Shown in pieces: positions 20,203-29,410 of a stretch of 31,794 bases of DNA. Below the pieces are notes generated by a model. It saw only the letters and a program-made list of their open reading frames with translations. It was not told where the DNA came from and ran no database searches. Source of the stretch: Bolinopsis microptera (Eukaryota > Ctenophora > Tentaculata > Lobata > Bolinopsidae); contig NW_026971839.1 in assembly GCF_026151205.1 (NCBI RefSeq), forward strand, positions 1 through 31,794, written 5' to 3'. How positions within the stretch are numbered: the first letter of the stretch is position 1; every line of letters starts with the position of its first letter. A program made the position numbers and the translations under genes.

Positions 20203-20834
20203 TCTGGGAACCTCAGGCTATTATGTTCATAAACAGAGATTTGGCGGAATGACAGGCTGAGCGCGGCCCAGTAATTGTATCAAGAATTTTGTGCTGGCCG
20301 AAATTCAAAATTAGCGCTAAAAAACCATCCTACGCTACATAGTCGGCACGCGCTGCTCACTGTCGATGGCGCTTTTGTATCACGTTGCGACCCCCACGGT
20401 CGTTTCACTTTATCGTCCTGACGATACGAGGGGAGCCGCGCACTTCGTGCGCGGTGGGTCATACAACGTATGACAATGGCGCTCTACTTACATGTTACAG
20501 TTTAGCCTCATATTTGGGAAAAACGATCGACAGAACAGTTTTTTAATCATTTTAATGATGTATAATGTATAAAATTGTTTGTATAACTCGACCGAAATTA
20601 AATCAACGTTTACTGATTATTTAAATACAGGGACAGTAAAAATTATTTTTATTTAAAAAAAAAACTATTTTCATTTCAAAAATGAAAAATATACTAAAAT
20701 GTTAAAAAATTACATTATTTTTATTGAGAACAACAATTATTACTGGGCCGCGCTCAGCCTGTCATTCCGCCTAACCTCTATTCGTTTATATGTATTCTAT
20801 ATGTTTATAAACATGATAGCCTGAGGTCCCCAGG
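20203..20834. mobile_element. Candidate TIR element built from inverted copies of module A
   Basis: Module A at 20203-20274 and its inverted copy at 20741-20834 bracket about 465 bases. Outer ends read CTGGGAACCTCAGGCTATTA and its near-complement; inner ends read GAGCGCGGCCCAGTAATT. Module B (inverted) is nested at 20376-20474. The interior 20475-20740 is AT-rich and non-coding. No target duplication could be read with confidence. Confidence 0.5.
20376..20474 (-). repeat. Dispersed repeat module B, copy 2 (inverted)
   Basis: Reverse complement of 1746-1850, with the same pair of hairpins at its end (GCCGCGCACTTCGTGCGCGG and GTCATACAACGTATGAC). Confidence 0.65.
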
Positions 20835-20932
20835 TAAAACAATTATTGTTAGCTCTTTTTAGAGGAGAAAAAGGATAAAAGTGGTAATGCAGTTATAATA
20901 ATAAAAATTTGATTCACGACATGTCAATCCTT

Positions 20933-21010
20933 CGCATCTCGCCGATCTGCATACGGTGGTTGCGAGAAGCATTATTTGATGCGCGCGCGACCCAGTAGTG
21001 CATCGCGCTA
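20933..21010 (+). repeat. Dispersed repeat module J, copy 2
   Basis: Direct copy of 1375-1456, about 80-85 percent similar by eye. Confidence 0.6.
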
Positions 21011-21097
21011 CAAAATAAAAATATAATCAGATTATAAAAATATCAGATTTCTAAATATAAATTTAGAGCCAACAAATCAAATCGGCTACTTTTATTG

Positions 21098-21209
21098 ACC
21101 ATTGTTAATGATCTGGCCCGGCGCGCGCTACTTCGTAGCACTTGCTATTTCGAGAAGAAAGCGGCGCGCGCTACTTCGAAGAAATTTAGACGAGTAACAT
21201 CCGTCAACT
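21098..21209 (+). repeat. Solo arm of the 2457-3400 foldback element (module D)
   Basis: Starts TTGACCATTGTTAATGATCT like 2458 and runs through both GCGCGCGCTACTTCG blocks to GAGTAACATCCGTCAA. No partner arm was found nearby. Confidence 0.7.
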
Positions 21210-21589
21210 ACTTTTACTATGTAAAGGATTTAATTTTTTTAAATTAAATACTTTTCAAACTTTACAGAGTACAGCAATTACAACGTATTATGAAATAAAC
21301 TCGAATAAATTATTGCCCCCGTCTGTAAAATCTGACGGGAGACCAAACACGGTACTGTACAGTAAAACGTGCCCGCAATTATATGGCCCCGATATGATTT
21401 TTAAAAGTGTGAAACAAAATTGTGATAAAATAAATGTGTGGCGAAGAATGTGAAACAGTTCAAATTTCTTCAGACGAGGCTGATACACTGTTCTTATCAG
21501 AGCTGACAATTTTATTGTTCCTTATGAAATGAACTCTGTTAGGCTCTGCTTTCCTCTTCTCTTTTAATTCCTCCCAGAGATTCTTGTAA

Positions 21590-22825
21590 GCTCTCCTTTC
21601 TTCCACTGATCTGTCTGGGCAAGCTTTCGATACTATAGATCACTCAACATTACTTACCAAACTAGAAAGGTATGGCATCCGTGGCGTGGCAAACGATCTG
21701 ATCAAGAGCTACCTAACTAATCGATTCCAGTACACTGATGTTGTAGGAGAAAAGTCCGACCTACTTCCAATAAAATTTGGGGTTCCCCAGGGGTCAATTC
21801 TCGGACCCCTTTTATTCCTACTTTACATAAATGATATCTCTAATAGCTCTAGCTTGGGATCGTTTGTCACCTTTGCGGATGACACCAACATATTTGTTGT
21901 TGGTAAAACTGCACAAGAAGCATATGAACGCAGCAACGCCCTACTTTCAAACCTTCAAACATACATGCGGGCTAACAAGCTTCACATAAACATGTCAAAA
22001 TGCTGCTACATTCACTTTAGACCTAAGTCACGTACTGAAGCAAACGTTGAAGAAGAATTCATAATGAATATAGACAACTACCCCATCAAAAGAGTAACGT
22101 CAGCTAGATTTTTAGGAGTCGTCATTGACGAAAATCTAACATGCGAAGAACATATAATAGCCCTAAAACGAAAGCTTAACCATGCCACCTCAACTCTGTG
22201 TCGTCTACGCTGCTCCCTCCCAGAATTTCTCCACAGACAGTTATACTACACTCTTTTTGAATCCCATCTGTCGTACTGCATATCAGCATGGGGTGGGGCA
22301 GCTAAAAATCGTATAAGCTCAATATTCACTGCACAGAAGTACTGTCTGAGGGTCTTGTTTGGTGATAGAGCAGCCTACCTGGATAAATTCAAAACGTGTG
22401 TTCGAACCAGACCACTTACTGACCAGAAACTTGATAGTAAATTTTATAAAAAGGAGCACACTAAACCTCTGTTTAAAAACAACGAGATACTCACTGTACA
22501 AAATCTTTATACTTACCATAGCTACATAGAATTATTCAAGATCATGAAGTTTTCTACTCCTATGTCTATGTACGAAGAGTATTCTCGTTCTTCCAGGAAA
22601 CCAATGCTTATTATCAATAAACCGGATCCCCCAGACAACCATAACACGAGGTCAACGAAAATATGGAATATAATAACCCCTAACCTTAAAATCTTTGATT
22701 GTTCTGTTAGTATTTCTTGCCTGAAAACCAAACTGAAATCTTCACTACTTTCCAACCAGCATTGTCATGCCGTGTATGACTGGACAAATAAAGACTTTGA
22801 TATATGTAACCTTAAATTTTCGTAG
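21590..22825 (+). pseudogene. LINE reverse transcriptase, C-terminal part (5' truncated)
   Basis: Reverse transcriptase of a CR1/Jockey-like LINE, which copies the element's RNA at the target site. The frame is open from the stop at 21587-21589. It starts in motif A (AFDTIDHSTLL), continues with GVPQGSILGPLLFLLYINDI (motif B), FADDTNIF (motif C with the catalytic Asp pair), then LHINMSKC and RFLGVVIDE, the thumb, and the C-terminal region with HNTRS and KIWN typical of these elements. About 410 codons are present, so the endonuclease and fingers region are missing. There is no normal start codon; the first usable one (GTG at 21686 or a later ATG) lies inside the domain. The surviving frame is intact, which suggests a fairly young insertion. 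Not expected to be active alone. Confidence 0.85.
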
Positions 22826-22985
22826 GCTCCTGCAGGGATTCCACCTGACCTCCAAAATTTCATGACCAAATCGACTTACTCTGCCAGCGTATTCCTCTGT
22901 CAAGTTAAATGTGATGTGTGAGTGAGTAAGTGTAGTGTAAAGATATCCTATTTTTGTATCCAATTTGAATTCTAATAAAGACCCT
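21590..22985 (+). mobile_element. 5'-truncated non-LTR retrotransposon (LINE) with 3' UTR
   Basis: Includes the reverse transcriptase coding piece at 21590-22825, a 3' untranslated segment, and AATAAA at 22974-22979 near the likely 3' end. There is no endonuclease or N-terminal reverse transcriptase, which fits the usual truncation during target-primed integration. Confidence 0.7.
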
Positions 22986-23463
22986 AAGCATTATGATCAA
23001 AATTTTAGTACAATAGTTATATCAGGGTTGACATCTATGATTAATATTATAACCCAATATTCATTTCTTTTTCTCCCTTAAATTTAAACCCCTCTTAGAC
23101 ATTTAGCCATGATTTAGTATTGAACACCCAAAATACTTACCGTCCTTAATAATCGTAAAGACCATTTGTTACAAAATAGCTGCTAGAATAATGCATGCCA
23201 AATATTCCCTCTTACACCCACAAATTATAATGCCTTCCTATCAACGCCTCTAATTTGGTCACTAATCAACCAGACTAGCGTTATGGTGTGTGCGGAAGCT
23301 ACCAGCCAGTACATTCCTTGCCCCGCTAGTTGATTGTCAAAAAATCATACAGCTCAGAACAAACGGCCATTTACCACTAAGAGCATTATATGTTCTCATT
23401 TGTTTAAATTTTATGCTGTAAAATGTGCTAAAACTTTGATTATTTGTTTAATTGATTATTTGT
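22986..23463. other. Intergenic stretch, no gene seen
   Basis: No recognisable coding sequence. It ends in a 16-base tandem duplication (GATTATTTGTTTAATT twice, about 23438-23470). Confidence 0.4.
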
Positions 23464-24170
23464 TTAATTGAATGTAGATACTTTTATAGCCCTCTTTTGT
23501 GCGTAGTAGTTTCGCTTTTCGCAGCACCTTCGAGTAACCATATCAGAGCTATTTAGAGATAGTTTAGTAGGTGGTATTAATGTGCCGGCTCTCTTCAAAC
23601 CAACTCTACAACAGTCACGAAATGAAGGTTTCTCGTTTATCTCACCAAGAACTTCAGCAACTTTGTTTTCTAACTTCTCGCCGTCGGATTCACTTATTCC
23701 GTAGATTACGACGTTTCTGCTTCTTTCATCCTTTTCAGCTATTGTCTTAACTGCAGTACAGATCTTCTTTGGCGTAAGAGCAGCTGCACAAGTCTTCTTC
23801 AGGGCAGAAGAATATGATTTCATCTCTGTCTGCACAGTTGTTTGGACAGACTTGAGTTCTTCGTCCTTCTTTTCAATGAGCTGCTTCTGCAAATCAATGA
23901 CAGTTTTCTGCTCCGCAATTAATGAAATGTTCTGTTTATCTACTCTCTCCGCAGCCATTTGCAAATGAGGAGCTGCATAACGATTCAAAATGAAGCAAAC
24001 AGTTTGCAGCCAATCACACAGTTTTTCTTTCGAAACTGATCGCTTGTTCAGGTTTTTCAATACTAGATCTCCGTATTCCTTAACATCCAGTTCATGGCAC
24101 ATTTCATTAAAAACACTGTTTGTAGCTCTCGCTACAGGTGTGCCACGAAAATAGTTCAGGATACAATATA
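23464..24170 (-). pseudogene. Non-LTR retrotransposon ORF1-like protein, frameshifted
   Basis: The conventional ATG is at 24102, but the frame is open further upstream, where it reads NYFRGTPVARATNSVFNEM, so the start is uncertain; a TTTTTCAG acceptor-like site is at about 24175. The protein has a Lys/Glu-rich coiled coil (about residues 45-100), then RSRNVVIYGISESDGEKLEN, then a DCCRVG motif and KLSLNSSDMVTR. This order matches nucleic-acid-binding ORF1 proteins of CR1/L2/Jockey-type LINEs. After SSDMVTR the annotated frame becomes unlike the family, while the neighbouring frame reads VLRKAKLLRTKEGYKSIYI as expected, showing a one-base frameshift near 23520. It is on the opposite strand to the reverse transcriptase at 21590 and is a separate insertion. 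Confidence 0.65.
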
Positions 24171-24216
24171 ACCTGAAAAAGCAACCCGCATTTATATTCT
24201 AAACTAGATAAGGGTA

Positions 24217-24282
24217 AATAATACCTTGGCTTCGTTTTCGTGCACATTGTCGCCCTCAGCACTCAACAGCCAAGGTATTATT
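24217..24282. repeat. Short inverted repeat (15-bp arms)
   Basis: Perfect arms AATAATACCTTGGCT (24217-24231) and AGCCAAGGTATTATT (24268-24282) enclose 36 bases. It could be a tiny MITE or a hairpin. Confidence 0.5.
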
Positions 24283-24296
24283 GTATTATAGTTATA

Positions 24297-24349
24297 TGGA
24301 ATGGAAATCTAGCGTCCGCCAAAACGAAACAACGGACGCAATTCTTGTT
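24297..24349 (+). repeat. 53-bp dispersed repeat with internal hairpin, copy 1
   Basis: Contains GCGTCCG and CGGACGC able to pair across a 14-base loop. It is identical to 26412-26464 except for one A/G difference in the second stem. Confidence 0.75.
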
Positions 24350-25274
24350 TAAATCATAATATCCATTATACCTCAAAAGTCTACTCCATGTGTACGTGAT
24401 GTACTTTTTATCTTCGCCATGCTTTATCGTGATTGGTTGATACTGAATTGTTTCCCGTGAATATGTAAGATTCAGCGGAATTAGAGAAACAATGTTATTG
24501 AAAGGGGTTGTAGCCATTTCGAAATATTGAATGAAGCTATATTTTAAATCTTTTCAGAGTTTTGTTGAATGCATAATTTTTATCATTCTATATAATCACT
24601 TAACTTTTTAACTGAAGTGTGTATTAAACACTAAACAAGCCCCAATAGAAGTTTAAATAGTAAGATGATGTTATACTGTTATATTAGTCTCATAGCAAAC
24701 TTTTTAAAAAAGATTTTCATTGATTTGGGGAAGCTGTGTGTTGTAGCTTGTGATTCTAGCTTTCTAGACAAATGTACACGTACCTATGCGGGAGTCAGCC
24801 AATATTATTATTGGGCGCATCACAACCCAGATCTGGATAAAATGACCTGATGTGTGAGTTGTAATGGCCTACACACACATTTCACTCTTTCCGGGAAGTA
24901 AAATTTTAGTTAGGTTATCACATTGCCCCTGCTTCTCTCAAAATTCCTTGGATTTAAAAAAACTCAGAGGCAGTCCAGTTTTAGTTCCAAATAAAATGAA
25001 TTGTTGTGCCCACAAGTAGGGGCTATTGAGTTATTAACAACAATTTTTTCCATTTAACCCTTTTTTAAAAAGGCAATAGTGAAAGGTTACGAATGGAGGT
25101 TTTTGCAGAAAAACGTGGATTTTGGAGAACAAGATAGGTGGGTTTAAATATGTCGTGTGTCCTTCCTTCCTTCCTTACGTCCGTTACCATGCAACGAAAA
25201 AGTTGCGCGCGCGCTCGAGGATTGTTTGCGGAGATGTGATGTATAGATAGCCTGTGATCTATGTATACGAATAC
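24350..25274. other. Intergenic stretch, no gene seen
   Basis: AT-rich. No recognisable protein or structured element, apart from a CCTT microrepeat at 25160-25176. Confidence 0.4.
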
Positions 25275-25280
25275 AATGTA

Positions 25281-26069
25281 GGGGGGGGGGGGGTACCACT
25301 GTCCATTTTATCCCTGCACAAAAAAAACTGAAAAAAGACAAAGACAAAAGGGACAAAAGGGACAAGAGGGACAAAAGGGACAAAAAAAGATAATAGGGAC
25401 AAAAAAGACAAAAAAGACGGGGACAAAAAGGACAAAATGGACAAAAAGGACAGGGACAAACGAGACAAATAGACAGGGACAAAATGGACAGTAAAGAAAA
25501 TAAGGTCAATTATCCGTTGAAATGCAAAAATAAGTTCAGGCACAGTTCCAACAAGCTAATAAGTTGGGTAAATTCAGACAGAACAGTAAAGTCAATCTTG
25601 GTTATATATCAGCCTTAGTGTACTCACTGTTCAAGACAACTTGGTCTAGTCCGATATGCCTGCTCACTGATTCACATTTGACATATGAGCTGAACTTGAT
25701 GATGACTTTTTTGATATCACCACTTGATTAATGGGATTAATGAAATATTGACTGAACCGTGTACACATTTATTTATGTGATGCCGTCGATGAATTCTGCT
25801 TATTTCAGTCCCTTCAGTGGTTTCAGTTGATTCTAAGTACAGCAAAACACTGACATGAAAATCTAAATTGTTGATGTCGAGTAGAATATAATATACATTC
25901 TCTACATTTGAGCTTGTCTAATTTTTTGTCTCATTTGTCCAAAATTTTTGTCCCTTTTGTCCCTTTTGTCCCTAGTATTGTCCATTTTGTCCCCAAAACA
26001 CTGTCCTTCACAAAAAAATGTAAAAAAAGACAAAGACAAAATGGACAAAATGGACAGTGGTACCCCCCC
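25281..26069. mobile_element. Foldback element with minisatellite arms and 6-bp target duplication
   Basis: The left end is 13 G followed by TACCACTGTCCATTTTATCC; the right end is ATGGACAGTGGTACC followed by seven C. AATGTA flanks it on both sides (25275-25280 and 26070-26075). The left arm holds a variable array of GGGACAAAA, GGACAAAA and GACAAAAA units (about 25336-25495). The right arm holds mostly the inverse units (TTTTGTCCC, about 25920-26000) and then GACAAAATGGACAAAATGG. The central 25500-25915 is unique AT-rich DNA. No transposase. It was evidently moved as a unit. Confidence 0.75.
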
Positions 26070-26090
26070 AATGTAATGTTGCTCTAAGTC

Positions 26091-26142
26091 TAACCAGAGC
26101 CCTCTCGTCACGCAGTACGCGTATACACATTGCTATGTGAAG
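26091..26142 (+). repeat. Dispersed repeat module C, copy 3 (internally deleted)
   Basis: AACCAGAGCCCTCTCG joins directly to TCACGCAGTACGCGTA, omitting about 36 bases present in the 20037 copy. It lies 16 bases beyond the target duplication of the foldback element. Confidence 0.65.
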
Positions 26143-26411
26143 ATGTAATGTATAATATGTAATATTAGGTTATGAGCCCAATCTGTACGTGGCACGCGTA
26201 GTGTATTGATGTGTACACGAGTATAGTTTACCTTTGGCTTTGCTTACATTTACAATTTCTTGAATTACAGATACAAGTTAAGTTCTACAGCTTAATTGAA
26301 TTGAATTTCAAGTGTTTCCCGTATTTAATGCATAATTTGTCAATTGAAATATTATTATCATGAAGATTGAAGTGAGCTGATTGGAGCTTATAGTTAAATT
26401 TAAAGTAAATG

Positions 26412-26464
26412 TGGAATGGAAATCTAGCGTCCGCCAAAACGAAACAACGGGCGCAATTCTTGTT
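26412..26464 (+). repeat. 53-bp dispersed repeat with internal hairpin, copy 2
   Basis: As 24297-24349 with one base changed. It is followed by (TTA)n, which suggests it may be the 3' end of a retroposed family. It lies 45 bases before the first BTB coding exon. Confidence 0.7.
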
Positions 26465-26508
26465 ATTATTATTATGATAATCTAAATTTCATAAACGTTT
26501 AGGATTGT

Positions 26509-27560
26509 ATGACTCAGCCTACATCTAAAGTGGCCCTTGAAGTTAATCTTGATGACGACAATGATTCTATGGGACAGCAAACAAACATTGAACCACTTCA
26601 ATCGCTGTCTTTAGCTGGGAGTAACGAGATGGGTGAGATGGCCTCTTTTGTCTATAAGGAGCCTAATAGCTCTCAGAGTGTAAGTTTTGAGAGGGATTTT
26701 TATTTTACTTTTTGTTTTATCCACTTTGTTGTTTTATAACCTTATTCAATATTCAGTTCAGTTTGGATATATAATTCCCTTTCAATACAAGGTTTAATTG
26801 AAATTTATAAACTCTTTTACATCATGTACACAAATAAAATGTATTTATAAATGAAGATTATATATCTTGAACAGAATTGATTATTAAACACCCCTTTATT
26901 TTCAGCTTTTGGATACCTTGTCAGATTTTAAAGAAAAGGATTTGCTCTGCGATGTGGTTGTGGTGACAGGAACAACAAAGTTTTCCTGTCATAAGGTAAG
27001 TCAGCTATTAATTTTATTAAATCTTAGATGTTTTTATTTCCAACAACTGCCAGTCTGATGATTATTGTGATGAGATGTTGCTGTGATCTTATTTGTTTTT
27101 TAGGTAATACTAGCAGCCAGGTCTCGGTACTTCAACAGCATGTTTCTTTCTGGCATGACTGAGTGCAATCAAGAAGAAATCGAAATAAAAGGTATGAAAA
27201 CCCGTAAAAATTGATTTCGAAATTTGCATGCTCAAATTGTTACATGAATGATCTTTTGTAGAATATGATTTGAAACAAAACTGTAGCCCTCAGATTTCAA
27301 AAAGAATTTCCAGTCAGATATTAATTGTTTGTTTATGACAACAGCTGATTATAAATCATGTTTAAAAGAACGCTCACCTGATATTGACAAAGTGTCTGCG
27401 GTACTATCGCAATGTCACAACTTGATTCCACACTAGGAGTAAGCCCAGAGATAATGTCGATACTGATAGACTACACATACACGGGCCAGGTCACTATAGA
27501 TGTGTACAACGTCCAGGAACTGGTGTTGGCAGCTGATCGCTTGTCTTTTATCAGTATGAG
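26509..27560 (+). CDS. BTB/POZ-domain (Kelch-like family) protein, N-terminal four exons
   Basis: Spliced coding exons are 26509-26679, 26906-26995, 27104-27191 and 27437-27560. The introns are GT-AG with phases 0, 0 and 1, and the last exon ends at a donor (ATGAG/GTATGA) in phase 2. The first 57 residues are a low-complexity acidic leader. The rest is a BTB domain: LLCDVVVV, then FSCHKVILAARSRYFNSMF, then MTECNQEEIEIKGVSPEIM, then LIDYTYTGQVTI and NVQELVLAADRL. This domain dimerises and binds Cullin-3, making such proteins substrate adaptors for ubiquitin ligases when followed by BACK and Kelch domains. Those parts are not found here and would be beyond 31794 or lost. An AG at 26501-26502 just before the ATG suggests a 5' non-coding exon upstream. 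Good family call; the exact gene is unknown. Confidence 0.8.
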
Positions 27561-27599
27561 GTATGATTACATCAACTCTCCTTATTTAAATATTCACTT

Positions 27600-27903
27600 T
27601 TCAGGTTAAGTTGTTTAATTGTTATACCGTTGTTTAATTGTTATACCGTAGGTATTTCTTGATCAACCACATATCATGTAGGAAATAAATTACTAAACAA
27701 AATAAAACCAGGTTTTGACAGGTACAAGCAAAAAATAACATTTTACATATTTGTTTACGAAATCTTTCTTTGAGTAAGGAGCGAATAAAATCAATCAGGG
27801 TAAAATTTTATTGGTATCTGAAGCATGGTTACTGGTAAGCACCCAGACCTACGAGAACGTTTTGCTCACAAATTACAGAATCTGTTAATTGTCTGCTAGA
27901 AAC
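27600..27903. other. Intronic or intergenic stretch
   Basis: No gene seen. Contains a short duplication (GTTTAATTGTTATACCGT, twice near 27611-27650). Confidence 0.4.
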
Positions 27904-28468
27904 TTAAAGGGGGACACAAGCTTTTAAAATAATTCCATCATCAAAAGCACAGCTCACCACAGCCAGGCCCCTGACATTTTTCTTGCACTCACAGATTCTG
28001 GGACATTCTTTTTCCTTACTATCTGGAGAATATCTAACGTTAATCATCTCTCCTATTTTGGCGTATCCTATGAGCCCATCCCAATTCTCGTATGAGCATT
28101 TGTCTGGACATCCAATTTTTTTGCACAGACTCATCAATTCACCCTTATGATTAGCCTTACATATGCACTTCCTCCCGGATAAACACGTGTTGTAGCGCCA
28201 GTTCCACTCGTCGGATCAACATACAAACAGCATGGCTTTTCTTTGCAGTCCCACTCACCGTCAAGTCCACATGAACAGTCTGAGCAATATTCTTTTAGCA
28301 TGTCACCTACTTGGTACGCTGTGTCACGTAATAGCATACGGCACCAGGGGAGTCACCGGGGGAGTCACCACCGTCACCGGGGGTGTCACCACCGTCACCG
28401 GGGGTGTCACCACTGTCATCTCCAGCCAGGACCAGAGGAAGGAGAAACAGCAGTTTAACTATCATCAT
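27904..28468 (-). pseudogene. Cysteine-rich secreted protein, VWC-like, frameshifted
   Basis: The ATG at 28468 begins a clear signal peptide (MMIVKLLFLLPLVLAG), then a spacer of GDGGDTP repeats, and then reaches AVCYYVTQRTK and a stop. The neighbouring frame continues the expected pattern: YQVGDMLKEYCSDCSCGLDG, EWDCKEKPCC, like a von Willebrand C-type module (C-x-Y ... Y-x-x-G-D ... C-x-x-C-x-C ... W-x-C ... CC). A third frame then carries NTCLSGRKCICKANHKGE, LCKKIGCPDKCSY and a final CPRICECKK ... VSCAFDD segment ending at 27904. Two frame changes, near 28330 and near 28200, are needed to read it through. The intervals are too short for normal introns, so it is either a recent pseudogene or affected by sequence errors. 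It lies antisense, downstream of the BTB exons, possibly within a BTB intron. Confidence 0.6.
28350..28421 (-). repeat. 21-bp tandem repeat inside the secreted-protein gene
   Basis: About three units containing GGGGGTGTCACCACCGTCAC on the plus strand, which on the coding strand translate as GDGGDTP or GDGGDSP. It expands the spacer between the signal peptide and the cysteine-rich part. Confidence 0.7.
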
Positions 28469-28701
28469 TCTGTGGTAGTTAATGTGAACAAATGAAGGTT
28501 GAAACGGTAAAAGTTACTAATCAAAAAGAAAATTTTAAAGCTGTGAGCAGGTGTAAACTTAACGATGATTATTCACAAAACTAATTTTTTTAAAATGTCA
28601 CTTGTGATTGCAAAAACCGGAGGTTTCAACAACAATTATTAAGTCTTCAGATCAGAATTCAGATCAATCTATTTCAAAAGAATATAAATAAAGATTAAAC
28701 T

Positions 28702-29113
28702 GGCTTAGTGGCGCAGTTCGTTAGTCGACCTGCCTTACTCGTGATATGCTGCTCAATCACGAGGTTGCAGGTTCGATCCCCGCCTGTGCCACTAGCCATA
28801 GGGTGAGCGGCGTTGCCGTTCTGCTAAGGGTTCCGATGGACCTATGCAGCCCCCCGGTCTACTCAGCCGAATGCTTGAGAAATCGTGTGTGAGGGTTAAA
28901 TGAGGAGCTGTACATGATCTATACAGCGGAGCCACGGGCGAAGAAAGTGTGGCATAATACCTTAACCGTCGCTGGCCTTAGTTATCGATCCTTCGGGTTC
29001 CTGTAAGTGCTGGTGTCAGCCATGGTTGTCCGAAGTAAAAAAAAAGGTGGTTTTCATAGATGACCCTGCTGCCTTGCAACTAAACAACGTAAAGTAAAGT
29101 AAAGTAAGTAAAC
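28702..29113 (+). mobile_element. tRNA-derived SINE
   Basis: The head contains an RNA polymerase III box A (TGGCGCAGTTCGTTAG, 28709-28724) and box B (GGTTCGATCCC, 28770-28780). GTGGCGCAG and CTGTGCCAC pair like a modified acceptor stem. About 300 bases of unrelated body follow (for example GGTTCCGATGGACCTATGC and TCGATCCTTCGGGTTCC), then a GTAAA-type short repeat tail at 29089-29113. It is non-coding and mobilised by a LINE partner. A possible imperfect target duplication is AAGATTAAA (28691) against AAGATTTAAA (29123). Confidence 0.8.
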
Positions 29114-29280
29114 TGCAGATTAAGATTTAAAGGAAATAGCATATATTTTCTAGACGTTTTTCACTAAATTGTTGCCAACAAACGAGCAAATATACACAAA
29201 CACAATTAACACAGGGTAAGAGCACACATCAAAGATGTTGGCAGTTGGTGCCATTCAAATTATCTAACCGCTGATAAATA

Positions 29281-29310
29281 CAGGGTGTTTCGAGACTCGT
29301 GTCCAAATTT
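29281..29310 (+). repeat. Left terminal inverted repeat of the mariner element
   Basis: Thirty bases identical to the reverse complement of 30662-30691; the next base inward differs. Confidence 0.95.
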
Positions 29311-29410
29311 TGAATGGCTCTCAAAATCTAAAAAATGAGACAAACGGTCTAATTTTTGTTTTAAATTGTAGACAAATTATTACATTTTAAAATACATAAC
29401 AAAAATAAAT

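Noticed and set aside
21590-24170. ORF1 and reverse transcriptase as one LINE with twin-priming inversion
   Set aside because: Twin priming puts the inverted 5' part before the sense 3' part; here the inverted ORF1 lies after the 3' end.
25144-25543. Minus-strand Ser/Leu/Phe-rich frames
   Set aside because: They translate the GGGACAAAA minisatellite of the foldback element; two frames are open for the same reason.
28232-28495. Plus-strand frames with repeated GVTTVTG or HHRHRGC
   Set aside because: Antisense to the 21-bp repeat and signal peptide of the minus-strand secreted protein.
28702-28791. Functional tRNA gene
   Set aside because: Box A and B are present, but box spacing is long, no standard cloverleaf or anticodon arm forms cleanly, and a SINE body and tail follow.
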